This document shows, piece by piece, positions 1-7,655 of a DNA stretch of 41,784 nt; within the stretch, counting starts at the first letter, position 1; each line of letters begins with the position of its first letter. The notes below the pieces were generated by a model. The model was not told where the DNA came from, did no database searches, and worked only from the letters and a program-made list of their open reading frames with translations. The translations under genes were made by a program, and so were the position numbers. The stretch covers positions 1-41,784 of the IMG/VR virus record IMGVR_UViG_3300000956_000110. The stretch is one strand, 5' to 3'. The DNA is from a virus.

Positions 1-250
1 CTCTCCGCAACTCGACCAGCTCAGAATTCCGCTGCTCGGCGGCTGTCAGGCGCTGTTGCAGGTAGTCTTGCATGTCACGCTTCAAGCCGTAGGCCATGGC
101 GGCACTACCACGACGGTCCAACTCTTCCCGCAGCGCAGCCAGTACACGGTCGTGCTCAACGGCCAGAACAACCTCCTTATCGTCAGGATGCCATCCGGAT
201 TGATCAGAAAGCGCGCCATAGAGGGCCCAATACCGCTTCACTTCACTCAT
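1..250 (-). CDS. Hypothetical coiled-coil phage protein, 5' part (gene crosses the window ends)
   Basis: Read leftward from the ATG at 250-248, which has an AGGAGA ribosome site at 257-262. The 83 residues seen begin MSEVKRYWALYGAL and then become charged and helical, with heptad-like leucines (EHDRVLAALREEL, AAEQRNSELVELR), so a coiled coil is likely. There is no stop before position 1. Continuing into position 41784 keeps the frame and reaches TAA at 41734-41732, giving 100 residues in total. Similar small proteins lie in the early operons of many Pseudomonas phages, but I cannot name a function. The reading frame is well supported; the role is unknown. Confidence 0.7.
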   Translation of the reverse strand, partial: MSEVKRYWALYGALSDQSGWHPDDKEVVLAVEHDRVLAALREELDRRGSAAMAYGLKRDMQDYLQQRLTAAEQRNSELVELRR

Positions 251-300
251 CTCAAATCTCCTGCAAATCGATCGATGCCAGCCCGAAGAGGGCGGCGGGG

Positions 301-558
301 TTATGTGTCGCTGCCATCGTCTTGCGGGGGATCAGGCAGCGGAGCCCAGACAGTGGGGATCCACACCGAAGGCCGGCCGCTTGATTCCTCCCAGCGTTCG
401 ACTCGCTCGGCCTCTGTCTTGGCATAGGCGTTGCGAGCATAGGTAAGCTCGCCGACGTAGCCTGGTTTTCCGGCGATGACCCTGATCCGCTGCGCATACT
501 TCGGCGCGTTGGGATCTATCTTCGGAAGCCGGTCGCTGCACTTGATCCAGTCGTTCAT
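301..558 (-). CDS. DUF551-like small phage protein
   Basis: This is an 85-residue protein. It opens with MNDWIKCSDRLPKIDP and closes with VWIPTVWAPLPDPP, the paired N- and C-terminal signatures of the DUF551 family (a W-I-x-x-x-x-R-L-P start and a T-x-W-x-P-L-P-x-P-P end). The frame stays open upstream, but the start at 558 is preferred: it follows GAGG at good spacing and overlaps the upstream TGA in an ATGA arrangement (558-555). Family members are common in phage early operons and have no established biochemical role. The gene lies in a chain of coupled small genes. Confidence 0.75.
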   Translation of the reverse strand: MNDWIKCSDRLPKIDPNAPKYAQRIRVIAGKPGYVGELTYARNAYAKTEAERVERWEESSGRPSVWIPTVWAPLPDPPQDDGSDT

Positions 559-686
559 GCCACAAACCTCGCATTGATCCCGACCCGCTCCAGAACCTTC
601 GCCTTGTGAATCCCCCGGCAGATCGCCGCCGCGAGAACGATTGACGCGATCGGCCAGCAGGCGGCTGCGTAGAGTAGGGAGGTCAT
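555..686 (-). CDS. Small membrane protein, 43 residues
   Basis: This short gene is linked at both ends by ATGA overlaps. Its ATG (686-684) overlaps the stop of the upstream gene, and its TGA (557-555) overlaps the start of the downstream gene. The protein begins MTSLLYAAACWPIASIVLAA, a single hydrophobic segment at about residues 3-23, followed by a basic tail (RGIHKAKVLERV). One inner-membrane helix with a cytoplasmic C-terminus is likely. No family is recognised. The double translational coupling makes it much more likely to be real than its length alone would suggest. Confidence 0.65.
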   Translation of the reverse strand: MTSLLYAAACWPIASIVLAAAICRGIHKAKVLERVGINARFVA

Positions 687-886
687 GCCGGGTCAACCTG
701 AGATCGGATGTAAACAAGACAATCGATAATCCAGTCCAGCTCACTTACTGGGAAACAAACTTTGTTCACGCAGTCGAATTGAAGCTCTTCTCTGCTCTTG
801 CTTGCATCGAAAGAAACACCGAACTCAACGCCAGAGTCATCGGAATAGCGCCGCTCAAAAGCAATCTTTGTTGGTATATTTTCCAT
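683..886 (-). CDS. Hypothetical small acidic phage protein
   Basis: A 67-residue protein beginning MENIPTKIAFERRYSDDSG. It is mixed-charge with a hydrophobic C-terminal helix (LDWIIDCLVYIRSQ) and two cysteines. AGGA stands about 8 bases before the ATG. The stop TGA (685-683) overlaps the ATG of the next gene, so the two are translationally coupled. No domain is recognised. It belongs to the leftward early operon, and its position among small accessory genes suggests a host-takeover or counter-defence role, which is inference only. Confidence 0.65.
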   Translation of the reverse strand: MENIPTKIAFERRYSDDSGVEFGVSFDASKSREELQFDCVNKVCFPVSELDWIIDCLVYIRSQVDPA

Positions 887-889
887 GGT

Positions 890-1066
890 TCAATCCTCAT
901 CACTCGGACCCGCATACGCCTTCTGGCATATCGGGCAATATCCACGGTTTCGTTTCCACTCAGCCGAATAGGCGCTCTTGTGGCAAAAAGTGCAGCGGAC
1001 CATTACTAAGTCTTCGGGCGGATCCAGCGGTGGGCCGCCCAGATACACCAGGTTACTCGGCTTCAT
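890..1066 (-). CDS. Zinc-ribbon small protein, 58 residues
   Basis: The ATG at 1066-1064 overlaps the stop of the upstream ribbon-helix-helix gene in an ATGA arrangement. The 58-residue product carries two Cys pairs, CTFC at residues 25-28 and CPIC at about 44-47, separated by a basic stretch (HKSAYSAEWKRNRGY). This is a typical four-cysteine zinc ribbon. It probably binds zinc and may touch nucleic acid or a host polymerase; the sequence does not show which. The product ends GPSDED. It lies 3 bases upstream of the next gene. Confidence 0.7.
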   Translation of the reverse strand: MKPSNLVYLGGPPLDPPEDLVMVRCTFCHKSAYSAEWKRNRGYCPICQKAYAGPSDED

Positions 1067-1266
1067 GGCGCCGCCAGCTTTTCCTGCGCCATCTGAATGA
1101 CAAGGTCCATCGCTTCGCCGCGGGCAAGCTTCTCGTCGATGGCCTGGCAGATGAATGAATTGATCGCGATGTGCTGGTCGAAGGCGGCAGCCATGACCTT
1201 GTCACGCTGCTCCGGGCTGGCGTAGCGGACGACGAACTTGGGGGCGGTGCGGGAATCGTAAGCCAT
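1063..1266 (-). CDS. Arc/MetJ-type ribbon-helix-helix protein
   Basis: A 67-residue protein from the ATG at 1266-1264, with AGGA about 10 bases upstream. Residues 9-50 (PKFVVRYASPEQRDKVMAAA and the following helix) fit the ribbon-helix-helix pattern: one beta strand with alternating residues, then two helices ending in SFICQAIDEKLARG. Such proteins are dimeric DNA-binding repressors, as in Arc of phage P22. The gene is directly downstream of the SbcC-like ATPase gene and couples to the Zn-ribbon gene. Its operator is not identified. A longer reading frame starting further upstream has no good ribosome site. Confidence 0.7.
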   Translation of the reverse strand: MAYDSRTAPKFVVRYASPEQRDKVMAAAFDQHIAINSFICQAIDEKLARGEAMDLVIQMAQEKLAAP

Positions 1267-1309
1267 GGGTATGAGTCCTGGTGCTGGCCGCGCGGTGGCG
1301 GCCACTGGG

Positions 1310-3049
1310 TTATTGAGGGTTGGTTTCGGCGATGGCCTTCTCGATCCAGACGCCTGTTACTTCGGGGCCCATGTTCGCCGGGATGGCCTTCATGGTTCCG
1401 CAGACGATCACCGTCTCCATGGCGCCGAGACGTGCCAGCTCCTTCAGCATGCCGAGCATTTGCGGCCGGCCCTTCAGGTCGAGGACATCGAAGCGGTCGA
1501 GGACGATCAGCTTCAGTTCGCTGATCTGGGCAATGGCCAGGGCGATCAGGCAGTCAGCGCGCCACTTGGCCGACTCACTGCACAGCCCATACAGGCGCTC
1601 GCCATAGGTGATGTCCATCGCTTCGGTGATCACCACCGGCTTCCACCCGGACATGCGGCAGAGGATGGCCAGCGCGTCGTTCACCGGGGCAAGGGCGCCG
1701 CTCAAGATCTCGGCCGGTATCCCGTTTGGCGCCAGTGCTTCGGCGATCAACTGCCAGGCCTTGACGTTCGTGTGGTGCTGGGCGGCCTGCTTCTCAGACT
1801 GGGCTGCGCCGTCGATCAGGTTCTTCCGTTCGGTCAGTGCCTCGATCTGCGCGCGGTAGGTGGCCACGTTCTGCCGGAGCTTGTTCAGGGCTTCGTTCGA
1901 TGCCTCGATCTGCTCGTCAGTAACCGGTTCGACCTCGCTCTGCAGGATGCCCAGTTCGTTGTTGGCGTTTTCGGCTGCGGCAATGGCGCGTTGGTCGTTC
2001 GCAAGGGTGCTCTTGTATAGCGTCACCGCTTCTTGAGCCTTGCGCAGCTCCTGCGCGATCTCAGAGGCTTTAACCGGATCTGCCTTGGCGCCGGTGAAAG
2101 GCGTCAGGGTTTGGCCGGAAACCACCAAGTCAGCCTGGCAGCAAGGGCATGCCACCGGAACCGATCCGTTCTTGGCCTCGGCCAGATCCTTGGTCAGCTG
2201 CTCGACGATGGGCAGCCACTTGTTGAGGTCCTTCTCGGTCGCCTCCTTCTTCGCCGTCGCACGCTTCAAGGTGGCGGCCAGGTCTTCCAGATCCTTGCGC
2301 TTCTGATCAATGCCGATGGCGTCGGCCCGGCGCTGCTCGAGGTTGCCGAGGTGGCGGTTCCCGTTGTCGATGTCGGTCAGTGCCTTCTTCAGCTTTTCCT
2401 GAGCGGCCTCGATGGCAGCCGGATCAGCGGCCGGCCCGTGCGGGATGTCGACCGTCCAGCCCTCTGCCTGGTTGGCGCCCCAGTTCATGCCGGTCACTGC
2501 GCGGAAGGCGCCCTTGGCCTGGGTGGCGTTCTCTGCCGCGACCTTGGCGGCACCAGTGAAGCCTTGGGCCAGCGAAGACTTGATCTCTGCGGCGAGTACC
2601 GGGTCTGCGCCGCGCTTGATCAGTGCTGCTTCGGTGGCGTCGGCGCTTACCTTGCAGTTGGTCAGGCTGAAAAGAGTCTTGCGGCGGTCGGCCTGGGGCT
2701 GCTGCCCAAACAGCGAGGTATCCAAAACATACGACAGGTACTGCGCACCCTTGATGTTGTCGGAGACCAGGTGCTCACCCTTCGGAAGCTTGAAGTCGCC
2801 CAGCGGTTCGCCCGCGCCATCGGTGATGGTGACCCTGCCCTTCGCCGCGCCGTCGTGCAGCAGCTGGCCGAGGTCTTTCTTCAGGTCGACCCGGCGAGGC
2901 TTGCCGAGGATGGCCATGCTGATGGCGTCGGCGATCGAGGACTTGCCGGCTTCGTTCGGGCCGGACAGGATCATGATCGGGGTGGAGAACAGGAGATCGG
3001 CGCGGGCCAATCCGAGAACATTGCTAATTTGGATCGTCTTTATTTGCAT
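1310..3049 (-). CDS. SbcC/Rad50-like ATPase with zinc-hook motif
   Basis: A 579-residue ABC/SMC-type ATPase. Residues 1-40 hold the N-terminal strand and the Walker A motif (GPNEAGKS, 30-38). Predicted coiled coils (about 210-295 and 320-420) flank a zinc-hook CPCC at 301-304. The C-terminal lobe has the hydrophobic Walker B strand (LKLIVLDRFDVLD, near 520). The family joins DNA ends or processes them with a nuclease partner. No Mre11/SbcD-like gene is visible; the partner could be the ExoX-like nuclease encoded just upstream. It is much shorter than bacterial SbcC, as phage versions are. AAAGGA precedes the ATG. Confidence 0.85.
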   Translation of the reverse strand: MQIKTIQISNVLGLARADLLFSTPIMILSGPNEAGKSSIADAISMAILGKPRRVDLKKDLGQLLHDGAAKGRVTITDGAGEPLGDFKLPKGEHLVSDNIKGAQYLSYVLDTSLFGQQPQADRRKTLFSLTNCKVSADATEAALIKRGADPVLAAEIKSSLAQGFTGAAKVAAENATQAKGAFRAVTGMNWGANQAEGWTVDIPHGPAADPAAIEAAQEKLKKALTDIDNGNRHLGNLEQRRADAIGIDQKRKDLEDLAATLKRATAKKEATEKDLNKWLPIVEQLTKDLAEAKNGSVPVACPCCQADLVVSGQTLTPFTGAKADPVKASEIAQELRKAQEAVTLYKSTLANDQRAIAAAENANNELGILQSEVEPVTDEQIEASNEALNKLRQNVATYRAQIEALTERKNLIDGAAQSEKQAAQHHTNVKAWQLIAEALAPNGIPAEILSGALAPVNDALAILCRMSGWKPVVITEAMDITYGERLYGLCSESAKWRADCLIALAIAQISELKLIVLDRFDVLDLKGRPQMLGMLKELARLGAMETVIVCGTMKAIPANMGPEVTGVWIEKAIAETNPQ

Positions 3050-3074
3050 GTCAGGTCCTTTGGGTGATGGTCAG

Positions 3075-3794
3075 TTAGAAGCCAGCGCGCTTGAAGGCTT
3101 CGATGTAATAGGGGTCAGTTTCGTCCTGGCTTCGATACCAGCGAACCCAGCCAGATGGAACGTCACGAATGGCCATACCTTTGTGCTTACTGAAGCCCAT
3201 TACAGTCGGGACTCTTGCATGGTCGCTTAATGCGCGAACCAGATCCCAAGTCCCAACGGGATAACCTTTGTTTTCAGCCTCAATAAGCAGAAAGCGCAGC
3301 AGGATCGAGCAGTTCCGGACATCGTCCAGCGCAGCATGCGCGCCCCGGAGAAGGTCGCGTATCCGAGACTCTTTACCCTGGCGCCGGCCAATCAGGTACA
3401 GCATGGCCGACTGCGTGTGACTGTCCTTGTCAGGGAATAGGAAGCGGCTCAAGGCCAGGGTGCAGATCCGTGGAGTCTTCATTGCTCCGGCCATCTCTGC
3501 ATCAAAATCTATCTTGTGCCCGATTAGTAAAGTCACGCTCTTCGGGATCTTGAATTCCCTAGAGTCGCGGCAGCCGACCAGGTCTTCGCAAAGGATGTGG
3601 TGAGTTGCCTGCGCACCGAACTTTATGGGGATCGTAGGGCGGAAGCGTTCGTGGTAGTGCGGGAAAGCCTTGGCGTTCGGGACAGCGTGGAATTCGGCAG
3701 GGGTATCGGGAAGCTCGAGCCAGGCAGCCTCGATGATTTGATCTTCTTCGGGATCTGTTCCGCTGGTCTCGGTATCGAAGATTATTGCAGTCAT
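3075..3794 (-). CDS. ExoX-like 3'-5' exonuclease (DEDDh family)
   Basis: A 239-residue DnaQ-fold nuclease. Exo I is FDTETSG near residue 6, Exo II is LIGHKIDFDAEM near 92, and Exo III is HAALDDV near 150, giving the DEDDh catalytic set. The last 40 residues (FSKHKGMAIRDVPSGWVRWY) match the small C-terminal domain found in exodeoxyribonuclease X-like proteins. It should degrade single-stranded or frayed DNA 3' to 5' in the cytoplasm. The gene sits between the ATPase and a small conserved gene in the recombination block. AAGGA lies 9 bases before the ATG. Confidence 0.87.
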   Translation of the reverse strand: MTAIIFDTETSGTDPEEDQIIEAAWLELPDTPAEFHAVPNAKAFPHYHERFRPTIPIKFGAQATHHILCEDLVGCRDSREFKIPKSVTLLIGHKIDFDAEMAGAMKTPRICTLALSRFLFPDKDSHTQSAMLYLIGRRQGKESRIRDLLRGAHAALDDVRNCSILLRFLLIEAENKGYPVGTWDLVRALSDHARVPTVMGFSKHKGMAIRDVPSGWVRWYRSQDETDPYYIEAFKRAGF

Positions 3795-3811
3795 TTGCAG
3801 GTCCTTGCAGA

Positions 3812-3854
3812 AGCGCCGCCGGGTCAGGGCGGCGCTGGGTGGCGGGGTTGGTTA
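3812..3854 (-). repeat. Intergenic GC-rich hairpin following a stop codon (module copy 3)
   Basis: A 9-bp inverted repeat (AGCGCCGCC at 3812-3820, GGCGGCGCT at 3828-3836, 7-base loop) fills the gap between the gene at 3852-4097 and the exonuclease gene. On the minus strand the stop is followed by ACCAACCCCGCC and then this hairpin. The same order (stop, ACCAACCC, GC hairpin) occurs after the stops at 9615 and 9934. There is no U-run, so it is not a classical terminator. It could be an mRNA-stability or processing element, which is inference. Confidence 0.5.
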
Positions 3855-4097
3855 ACGGCGAGGCGCGTCACGCATGTCGCCGCCGGTTGGCCGACTGGCC
3901 TGGGCGATCGGCTCGCCGATCACTTCGAGACGCTGCTCATCGATGTACTCGACGTTCGGATACTTGCCATCTTCCTTAACTTCAGGGAGCACACCGTACT
4001 GAACGCACCCGGTGATGTACTCGATACGGCTGGTGGCGCGGCCAGTGAAGCCGGTGATCTGGTCTTGCACTTTCGCGCCGAGAGCAATCTTTGACAT
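3852..4097 (-). CDS. Conserved small phage protein
   Basis: An 81-residue protein starting MSKIALGAKVQDQITGFTG. The first 35 residues form a beta-rich segment of the type seen in a widespread but uncharacterised phage family (KVxDxITGFTGxxTxRxEYITGCVQYGV). The C-terminal third is basic and probably flexible (SRPTGGDMRDAPRR). AAGGAAAG stands upstream of the ATG. It lies between the FtsK-gamma-like protein gene and the exonuclease gene, inside the recombination cluster. The family signature comes from memory of phage genomes, and no biochemical role is known to me. Confidence 0.7.
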   Translation of the reverse strand: MSKIALGAKVQDQITGFTGRATSRIEYITGCVQYGVLPEVKEDGKYPNVEYIDEQRLEVIGEPIAQASRPTGGDMRDAPRR

Positions 4098-4125
4098 GGT
4101 GTCTTTCCTTGTGTGATGGATTGGG

Positions 4126-5124
4126 TTACGCGGTCGGCTGGATCAAAACCTGACGGCCGCCCATGTCGTCTTCGGTGGAGATCACTTCGTCCAGTTCGAG
4201 GCGGTCGATGGCGTCGAGCACGGTCTCTTCTGGCAACGCGTGATCAACCATCAGGACGCCGACCGATACCGACTGGCGCTTGATGACGGTTTCTTTGATC
4301 GCCTCATAGAGCTCGTCGGTCAGCGCGACGGGTGTGTCTTCGCCAGTCAGTTCGACCTTCAGATCAGGCTGGTCGTCGAGGTCGCTGCCGGGGATTACGC
4401 TTTCGACTGGGTTCTTCCGGATCAGCTGGCGCATGCCGCCGGCGTCCTTCTCGGTCAGCACACCCTCTGCCTGCATAAGCGTGTGGATGTGCTCGGCCTT
4501 GGTGCGGTCGCAGTGCAGGTAGTTCTGCAGCCCGGCCACTGTCGGGTTCTGCTGCAGGATGATGAACTCGCGCGCATCGATCAGCATCTTCGGCGCGACC
4601 TCGATCACCTTCTCGGGCTTGGCCGCCTTGCCTTTGCTGGCAGGCTTGCCGGCGGCTGGCTTGCCGTCGCCTTCCAGGTCCAGCGGCTTCTGGTCCTTGT
4701 CTGCCTGGATGTTGTCCAGGCCGCCGAAGTAGTTCTGGTCCTGCACGATGATCGACACGCTGGCCTTTTCGTTGGCCTTGTCCATCAGCTCATAGCGGCC
4801 AGGGTCGTCGTGCTCGATCTTCCCGGTGATCTGAATTTCCTTACCGGTCTTGAAGCCGGTGAGGTTCATCCGGATGGTGTTGCGGCCTTCGCTGGCGATG
4901 ATCGAGCAAGCGGTCAGGACGGTCGGCTTCAGGGTTTCGGTGACCTTGCCGATCACTGCGTCCATCTGCTGCTCACTAAGGCTTGAGTAGACCTTCGTCT
5001 GCGCCTTGAGCACGTCGAGCACAGCCTGCACCAGGTCGTGGAGCATGAACTCCGAGGCCTGTTCCATTGGGCTACGACCTGCTTTCTTTGCTGCTTCCAG
5101 TACCGCGCGTTGTGCAAGATTCAT
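4126..5124 (-). CDS. Early protein with two FtsK-gamma-like winged-helix segments
   Basis: A 332-residue protein with a helical N-terminus (1-80), a beta-rich middle (about 85-140, with TGKIEHDDPGRYEL) and a Lys/Ala/Pro linker (about 155-185). Two C-terminal segments follow, at about 190-235 (LIDAREFIILQQNPTVAGLQ onward) and about 275-325 (LTDELYEAIKETVIKRQSVS onward). Both resemble the FtsK gamma winged helix: a helix, a spacing S/T-V-x-x-L-Q-like turn, a recognition helix and an acidic end. DNA binding is therefore likely. It sits just downstream of recT and the YqaJ nuclease, so a role in recombination or replication fits. The domain match is by eye. Confidence 0.65.
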   Translation of the reverse strand: MNLAQRAVLEAAKKAGRSPMEQASEFMLHDLVQAVLDVLKAQTKVYSSLSEQQMDAVIGKVTETLKPTVLTACSIIASEGRNTIRMNLTGFKTGKEIQITGKIEHDDPGRYELMDKANEKASVSIIVQDQNYFGGLDNIQADKDQKPLDLEGDGKPAAGKPASKGKAAKPEKVIEVAPKMLIDAREFIILQQNPTVAGLQNYLHCDRTKAEHIHTLMQAEGVLTEKDAGGMRQLIRKNPVESVIPGSDLDDQPDLKVELTGEDTPVALTDELYEAIKETVIKRQSVSVGVLMVDHALPEETVLDAIDRLELDEVISTEDDMGGRQVLIQPTA

Positions 5125-5342
5125 AAAGTCCAGTTCCTATTGGTCAACCCGGCAATGCGCCGGAGGGTGGTTTGTTGCAACTGAGTGATGACAAGCCGAT
5201 CGCCTTCTGTATCCCAGCGATTGCGCATGTCCTTGGTGAATTCGATTTCCCACTCGCCGGAGGCGTAGAGCTCGGCAAGGGTTAGCGTTGCGATGAAGCC
5301 GGCGCGCCCGGTGATGGATGCGCCGAGTGGTTCGCCGGCCAC
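5121..5342 (-). CDS. Hypothetical protein, GTG start
   Basis: A 73-residue protein. The start is GTG (5342-5340), with GGAG about 9 bases upstream lying inside the end of recT. The stop TGA overlaps the ATG of the next gene. The sequence (ITGRAGFIATLTLAELYASG) looks like a small alpha/beta fold with an internal helix, and its C-terminus has a basic LRRIAGLTNRNW segment. No family is recognised. Tight packing between recT (6-base gap) and the winged-helix gene (4-base overlap) indicates a shared job in recombination. Confidence 0.6.
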   Translation of the reverse strand: MAGEPLGASITGRAGFIATLTLAELYASGEWEIEFTKDMRNRWDTEGDRLVITQLQQTTLRRIAGLTNRNWTL

Positions 5343-5348
5343 CGCCGG

Positions 5349-6206
5349 TTACTCCATGTTGACTTCGAAGTCCTTTGCCTGATCCTTGTCGGTGATCTCG
5401 CCGGTCTTGGTGTTCACCTCCTTGGCCTCGGCCGCCAGCTGATCATGCGGATCCGGCGTGTTCGGCTCGAGGTCGATCACGAAGCCGTTTTCAATCGTTG
5501 CGCCGCGACCTTCCTCGGCAGCGTTGCTGACCTGAATGGCGTTGGATACCTCGACCGAGCAAGGCATGTACTTCAGGACCTGCAGGAGCGGGATCTTGCG
5601 TGCGTACATCTCCCAGTTGCCATAGCTGTAGTGCTTCTGGCCCTGCTTGTTGTACTTGTCCCGGTGCTTGCGGATCTTGCTGACCCGCCAGAGCTCGATG
5701 ATCGGCATCGTCGCGCCCTGCACCCAGCCGATGGCGTAGGCGTGGGTGATCTCGTTCGGGTCCTCTAGGTCGGTCTCGTTGTGAATGACCAGGTCCCGCT
5801 TGGCGCCATCGGTGAACGTGTACTTCTGGTCACTGAAGATCACGCCGGTGTACACGGTGCCGCGCCCGCTGCGTGACACCAGATCGACCAGTCCCTTCCA
5901 GCCAGGGACTAGGGTGCAGGTGTCCTTGTACGGGATCAGGTAGGCCGCGCCGTTTACGCCAGGTTCAAGGCCGAGCTGGGCGGCGGTCATGATCGAGGCG
6001 GCGATACTCTTGTGAGTGCACCGCTGCATCTGCGTCGAGCTGCTGAAGGCCGTCAGCGCGAGCCTGGCCATGCGGTCGGCCGTCAGGTGCTTCGGCAGAG
6101 CAAGTGCCAGCTGTGACTTCAGCGAGTCCATGAAGTTGCTGAACTGCTTAGTCGGTGACAACTGCTTGTCGCCGGCGGCGGCCTCGCGGAGTTGGTTTGT
6201 TGACAT
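5349..6206 (-). CDS. recT: RecT-family single-strand annealing protein
   Basis: A 285-residue protein of the RecT/Red-beta class. Typical blocks are SIAASIMTAAQLGLEPGVNG (about 67-86), the AAYLIPYKDTCTLVPGWKGL segment (about 87-106) and ARKIPLLQVLKYMP further on. RecT proteins coat single-stranded DNA and anneal complementary strands. The C-terminus is acidic and probably flexible. The gene is directly downstream of the YqaJ exonuclease gene, the standard exonuclease/annealase pair for phage recombination and replication. GAGGA precedes the ATG. Confidence 0.93.
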   Translation of the reverse strand: MSTNQLREAAAGDKQLSPTKQFSNFMDSLKSQLALALPKHLTADRMARLALTAFSSSTQMQRCTHKSIAASIMTAAQLGLEPGVNGAAYLIPYKDTCTLVPGWKGLVDLVSRSGRGTVYTGVIFSDQKYTFTDGAKRDLVIHNETDLEDPNEITHAYAIGWVQGATMPIIELWRVSKIRKHRDKYNKQGQKHYSYGNWEMYARKIPLLQVLKYMPCSVEVSNAIQVSNAAEEGRGATIENGFVIDLEPNTPDPHDQLAAEAKEVNTKTGEITDKDQAKDFEVNME

Positions 6207-6217
6207 GGTGTTCCTCG

Positions 6218-7123
6218 CTATTTCAATCGGAGAACCCGAGAGGTTCCGGTCTTGGTGAACTTGGCGGCGATGGCCGGGTGCTTGTCGCGGAATGCGTTGA
6301 TGTCAAACCGGTCGGCGCTTTGGGACTTCCACGACGCCAGCGGCTTGCCTTTGTGCGTGATGATCTGGTGCTCGGCGAAGACCAACTTTAACCGCGCGGC
6401 CATGTCGTCGACATCCGACTCCATCAGCTTAAGCTTCGACTTCGAGAACTTAAGCTTCTTGACCAGTTCGGCGATCTGATCGTCTACCTCGATGCTGGTG
6501 CCGAGGTCACGCTCGAACATCCGCATGATGTCGCTGACCTTGGTGGCCGGCGGTGGATCGCGGCGCTGGATTCGATCCCAGAACTCGACCTCCTTGGCGC
6601 GGATGGTCTCGATCAGCTCTTCGTCACGGTGGACCTCATAGACCCGGAAGTCGTCGATGCCAAGCATGACCGGTAGCAGCGTGCTCGGTGCCGGCTTGAC
6701 CATCATCCCGTGCATGCACTGCGCCGTGTAGTAGACCGGGATCTCGTCGGTGTGCTCGTCGCCCCACTGTGCACGGCTGTAGAAGTCGGCGGTGGTCTTG
6801 GCCTCGACGTTTCGCCCGTCGCTTGTCTCGGCATCGATCTCGGCAGCCAGGAACGAGTGAGTGCTGTCCGTGTACCGGTTGTTGCGGCCGATCAGCTGGA
6901 TCCCCTTTTCCTCGCAAAGCATGTCGAGGACGTAGGGCTCCAGGCGTTTGCCGCGCTCGAGGATCTTCAGCTTTGCCTGGTCGGTGATCGGCTTGCTGCC
7001 TTCGATCTTGTCTAGGTAGCAATCGAGGGGCGTTTTCCAAGGGCTGACCCCTAGGATGGCGGCGACATCACTGCCGCCAAGATAAGTGGAGCGGTCTGGT
7101 TGACCGCCTGCTTGAAGGCTCAT
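6218..7123 (-). CDS. YqaJ-type viral recombinase/exonuclease
   Basis: A 301-residue nuclease of the lambda-exonuclease (PD-(D/E)XK) superfamily. GGSDVAAILGVSPWKTPLDC at 16-35 is the YqaJ signature, with LEP (61-63), D97 in AAEIDAE, E107-A-K109 and YYTAQCMHGM (131-140). It should resect double-stranded DNA 5' to 3' to give 3' tails that RecT coats. The last third is helical and coiled-coil-like. The stop is 11 bases before the recT start, and the start overlaps the upstream stop (ATGA). GAGG precedes the ATG. Confidence 0.92.
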   Translation of the reverse strand: MSLQAGGQPDRSTYLGGSDVAAILGVSPWKTPLDCYLDKIEGSKPITDQAKLKILERGKRLEPYVLDMLCEEKGIQLIGRNNRYTDSTHSFLAAEIDAETSDGRNVEAKTTADFYSRAQWGDEHTDEIPVYYTAQCMHGMMVKPAPSTLLPVMLGIDDFRVYEVHRDEELIETIRAKEVEFWDRIQRRDPPPATKVSDIMRMFERDLGTSIEVDDQIAELVKKLKFSKSKLKLMESDVDDMAARLKLVFAEHQIITHKGKPLASWKSQSADRFDINAFRDKHPAIAAKFTKTGTSRVLRLK

Positions 7124-7392
7124 TGCTCACCTCGCGCCCTGGCAAGGGCTGCTTCAGCCTTCGCCAAGATCTCAGGGTAGGAGTCGTTGAAGTTCTGCTT
7201 GTAGGCTTTGCCGAGAAGCAGGTCGAGCGCCTCGAGAAGATCAGGGCAGGCTGCGATCAACCGGGCGTTAGCCTTGGCTTCTTCGTAGTTGGCGCCGGAT
7301 ACCTTTGCGACCTTGACGTCCATCATCGGAACCGTTCCGACTTCAAGGCCGTTAGTGCTGGCCCACCATGGGCCGGGTGTATGTCCGCTCAT
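7120..7392 (-). CDS. HTPGPW-type small phage protein
   Basis: A 90-residue protein. HTPGPW at residues 4-9 and the central NARLIAACPDLLEALDLLL are the hallmark of a very common phage protein group with no known activity. The C-terminal half is a helix of the type ALARARGE. It is coupled at both ends by ATGA overlaps (7392 and 7123). GGAG lies 10 bases before the start. Its place directly upstream of the exonuclease suggests an early expressed accessory factor; nothing in the sequence gives a mechanism. Confidence 0.75.
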   Translation of the reverse strand: MSGHTPGPWWASTNGLEVGTVPMMDVKVAKVSGANYEEAKANARLIAACPDLLEALDLLLGKAYKQNFNDSYPEILAKAEAALARARGEQ

Positions 7393-7652
7393 TGCTTGGT
7401 CACTCCGTTGGTGGTTGATCGGTACTTGCGCATGTAGCCGCCAGTAAGTCGCCGCATAAAAACGGCGTTTCGGGCTTCTTCGTGATACCAGCAGGTTAAG
7501 TGCTCATAGCCCATTGATCCGTGGTCGATGGTTTCACATTCGCAGCGAGTCTTCAGAAGAGCTCGAGCTTCAGCAGCGCATGCAGATTTGAGTGTGAGAT
7601 AACGTCGGCCGCCGCCCTTGAAGACGACTGCCTGCTGAGCGGATACAGCCAT
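7389..7652 (-). CDS. Hypothetical protein
   Basis: An 87-residue basic protein beginning MAVSAQQAVVFKGGGRRYLT. Four cysteines and several histidines are scattered (CECETIDHGSMGYEHLTCWYH), so metal binding is possible, but the spacing does not match a standard zinc finger. GAGG stands 9 bases upstream of the ATG. The stop overlaps the start of the HTPGPW gene. No family is recognised. It belongs to the coupled run of small early genes. Confidence 0.65.
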   Translation of the reverse strand: MAVSAQQAVVFKGGGRRYLTLKSACAAEARALLKTRCECETIDHGSMGYEHLTCWYHEEARNAVFMRRLTGGYMRKYRSTTNGVTKQ

Positions 7653-7655
7653 AGG

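Noticed and set aside
2033-3067. 344-residue plus-strand frame opposite the SbcC-like ATPase
   Set aside because: It overlaps a well-supported ATPase gene completely; its composition is that of an antisense shadow.
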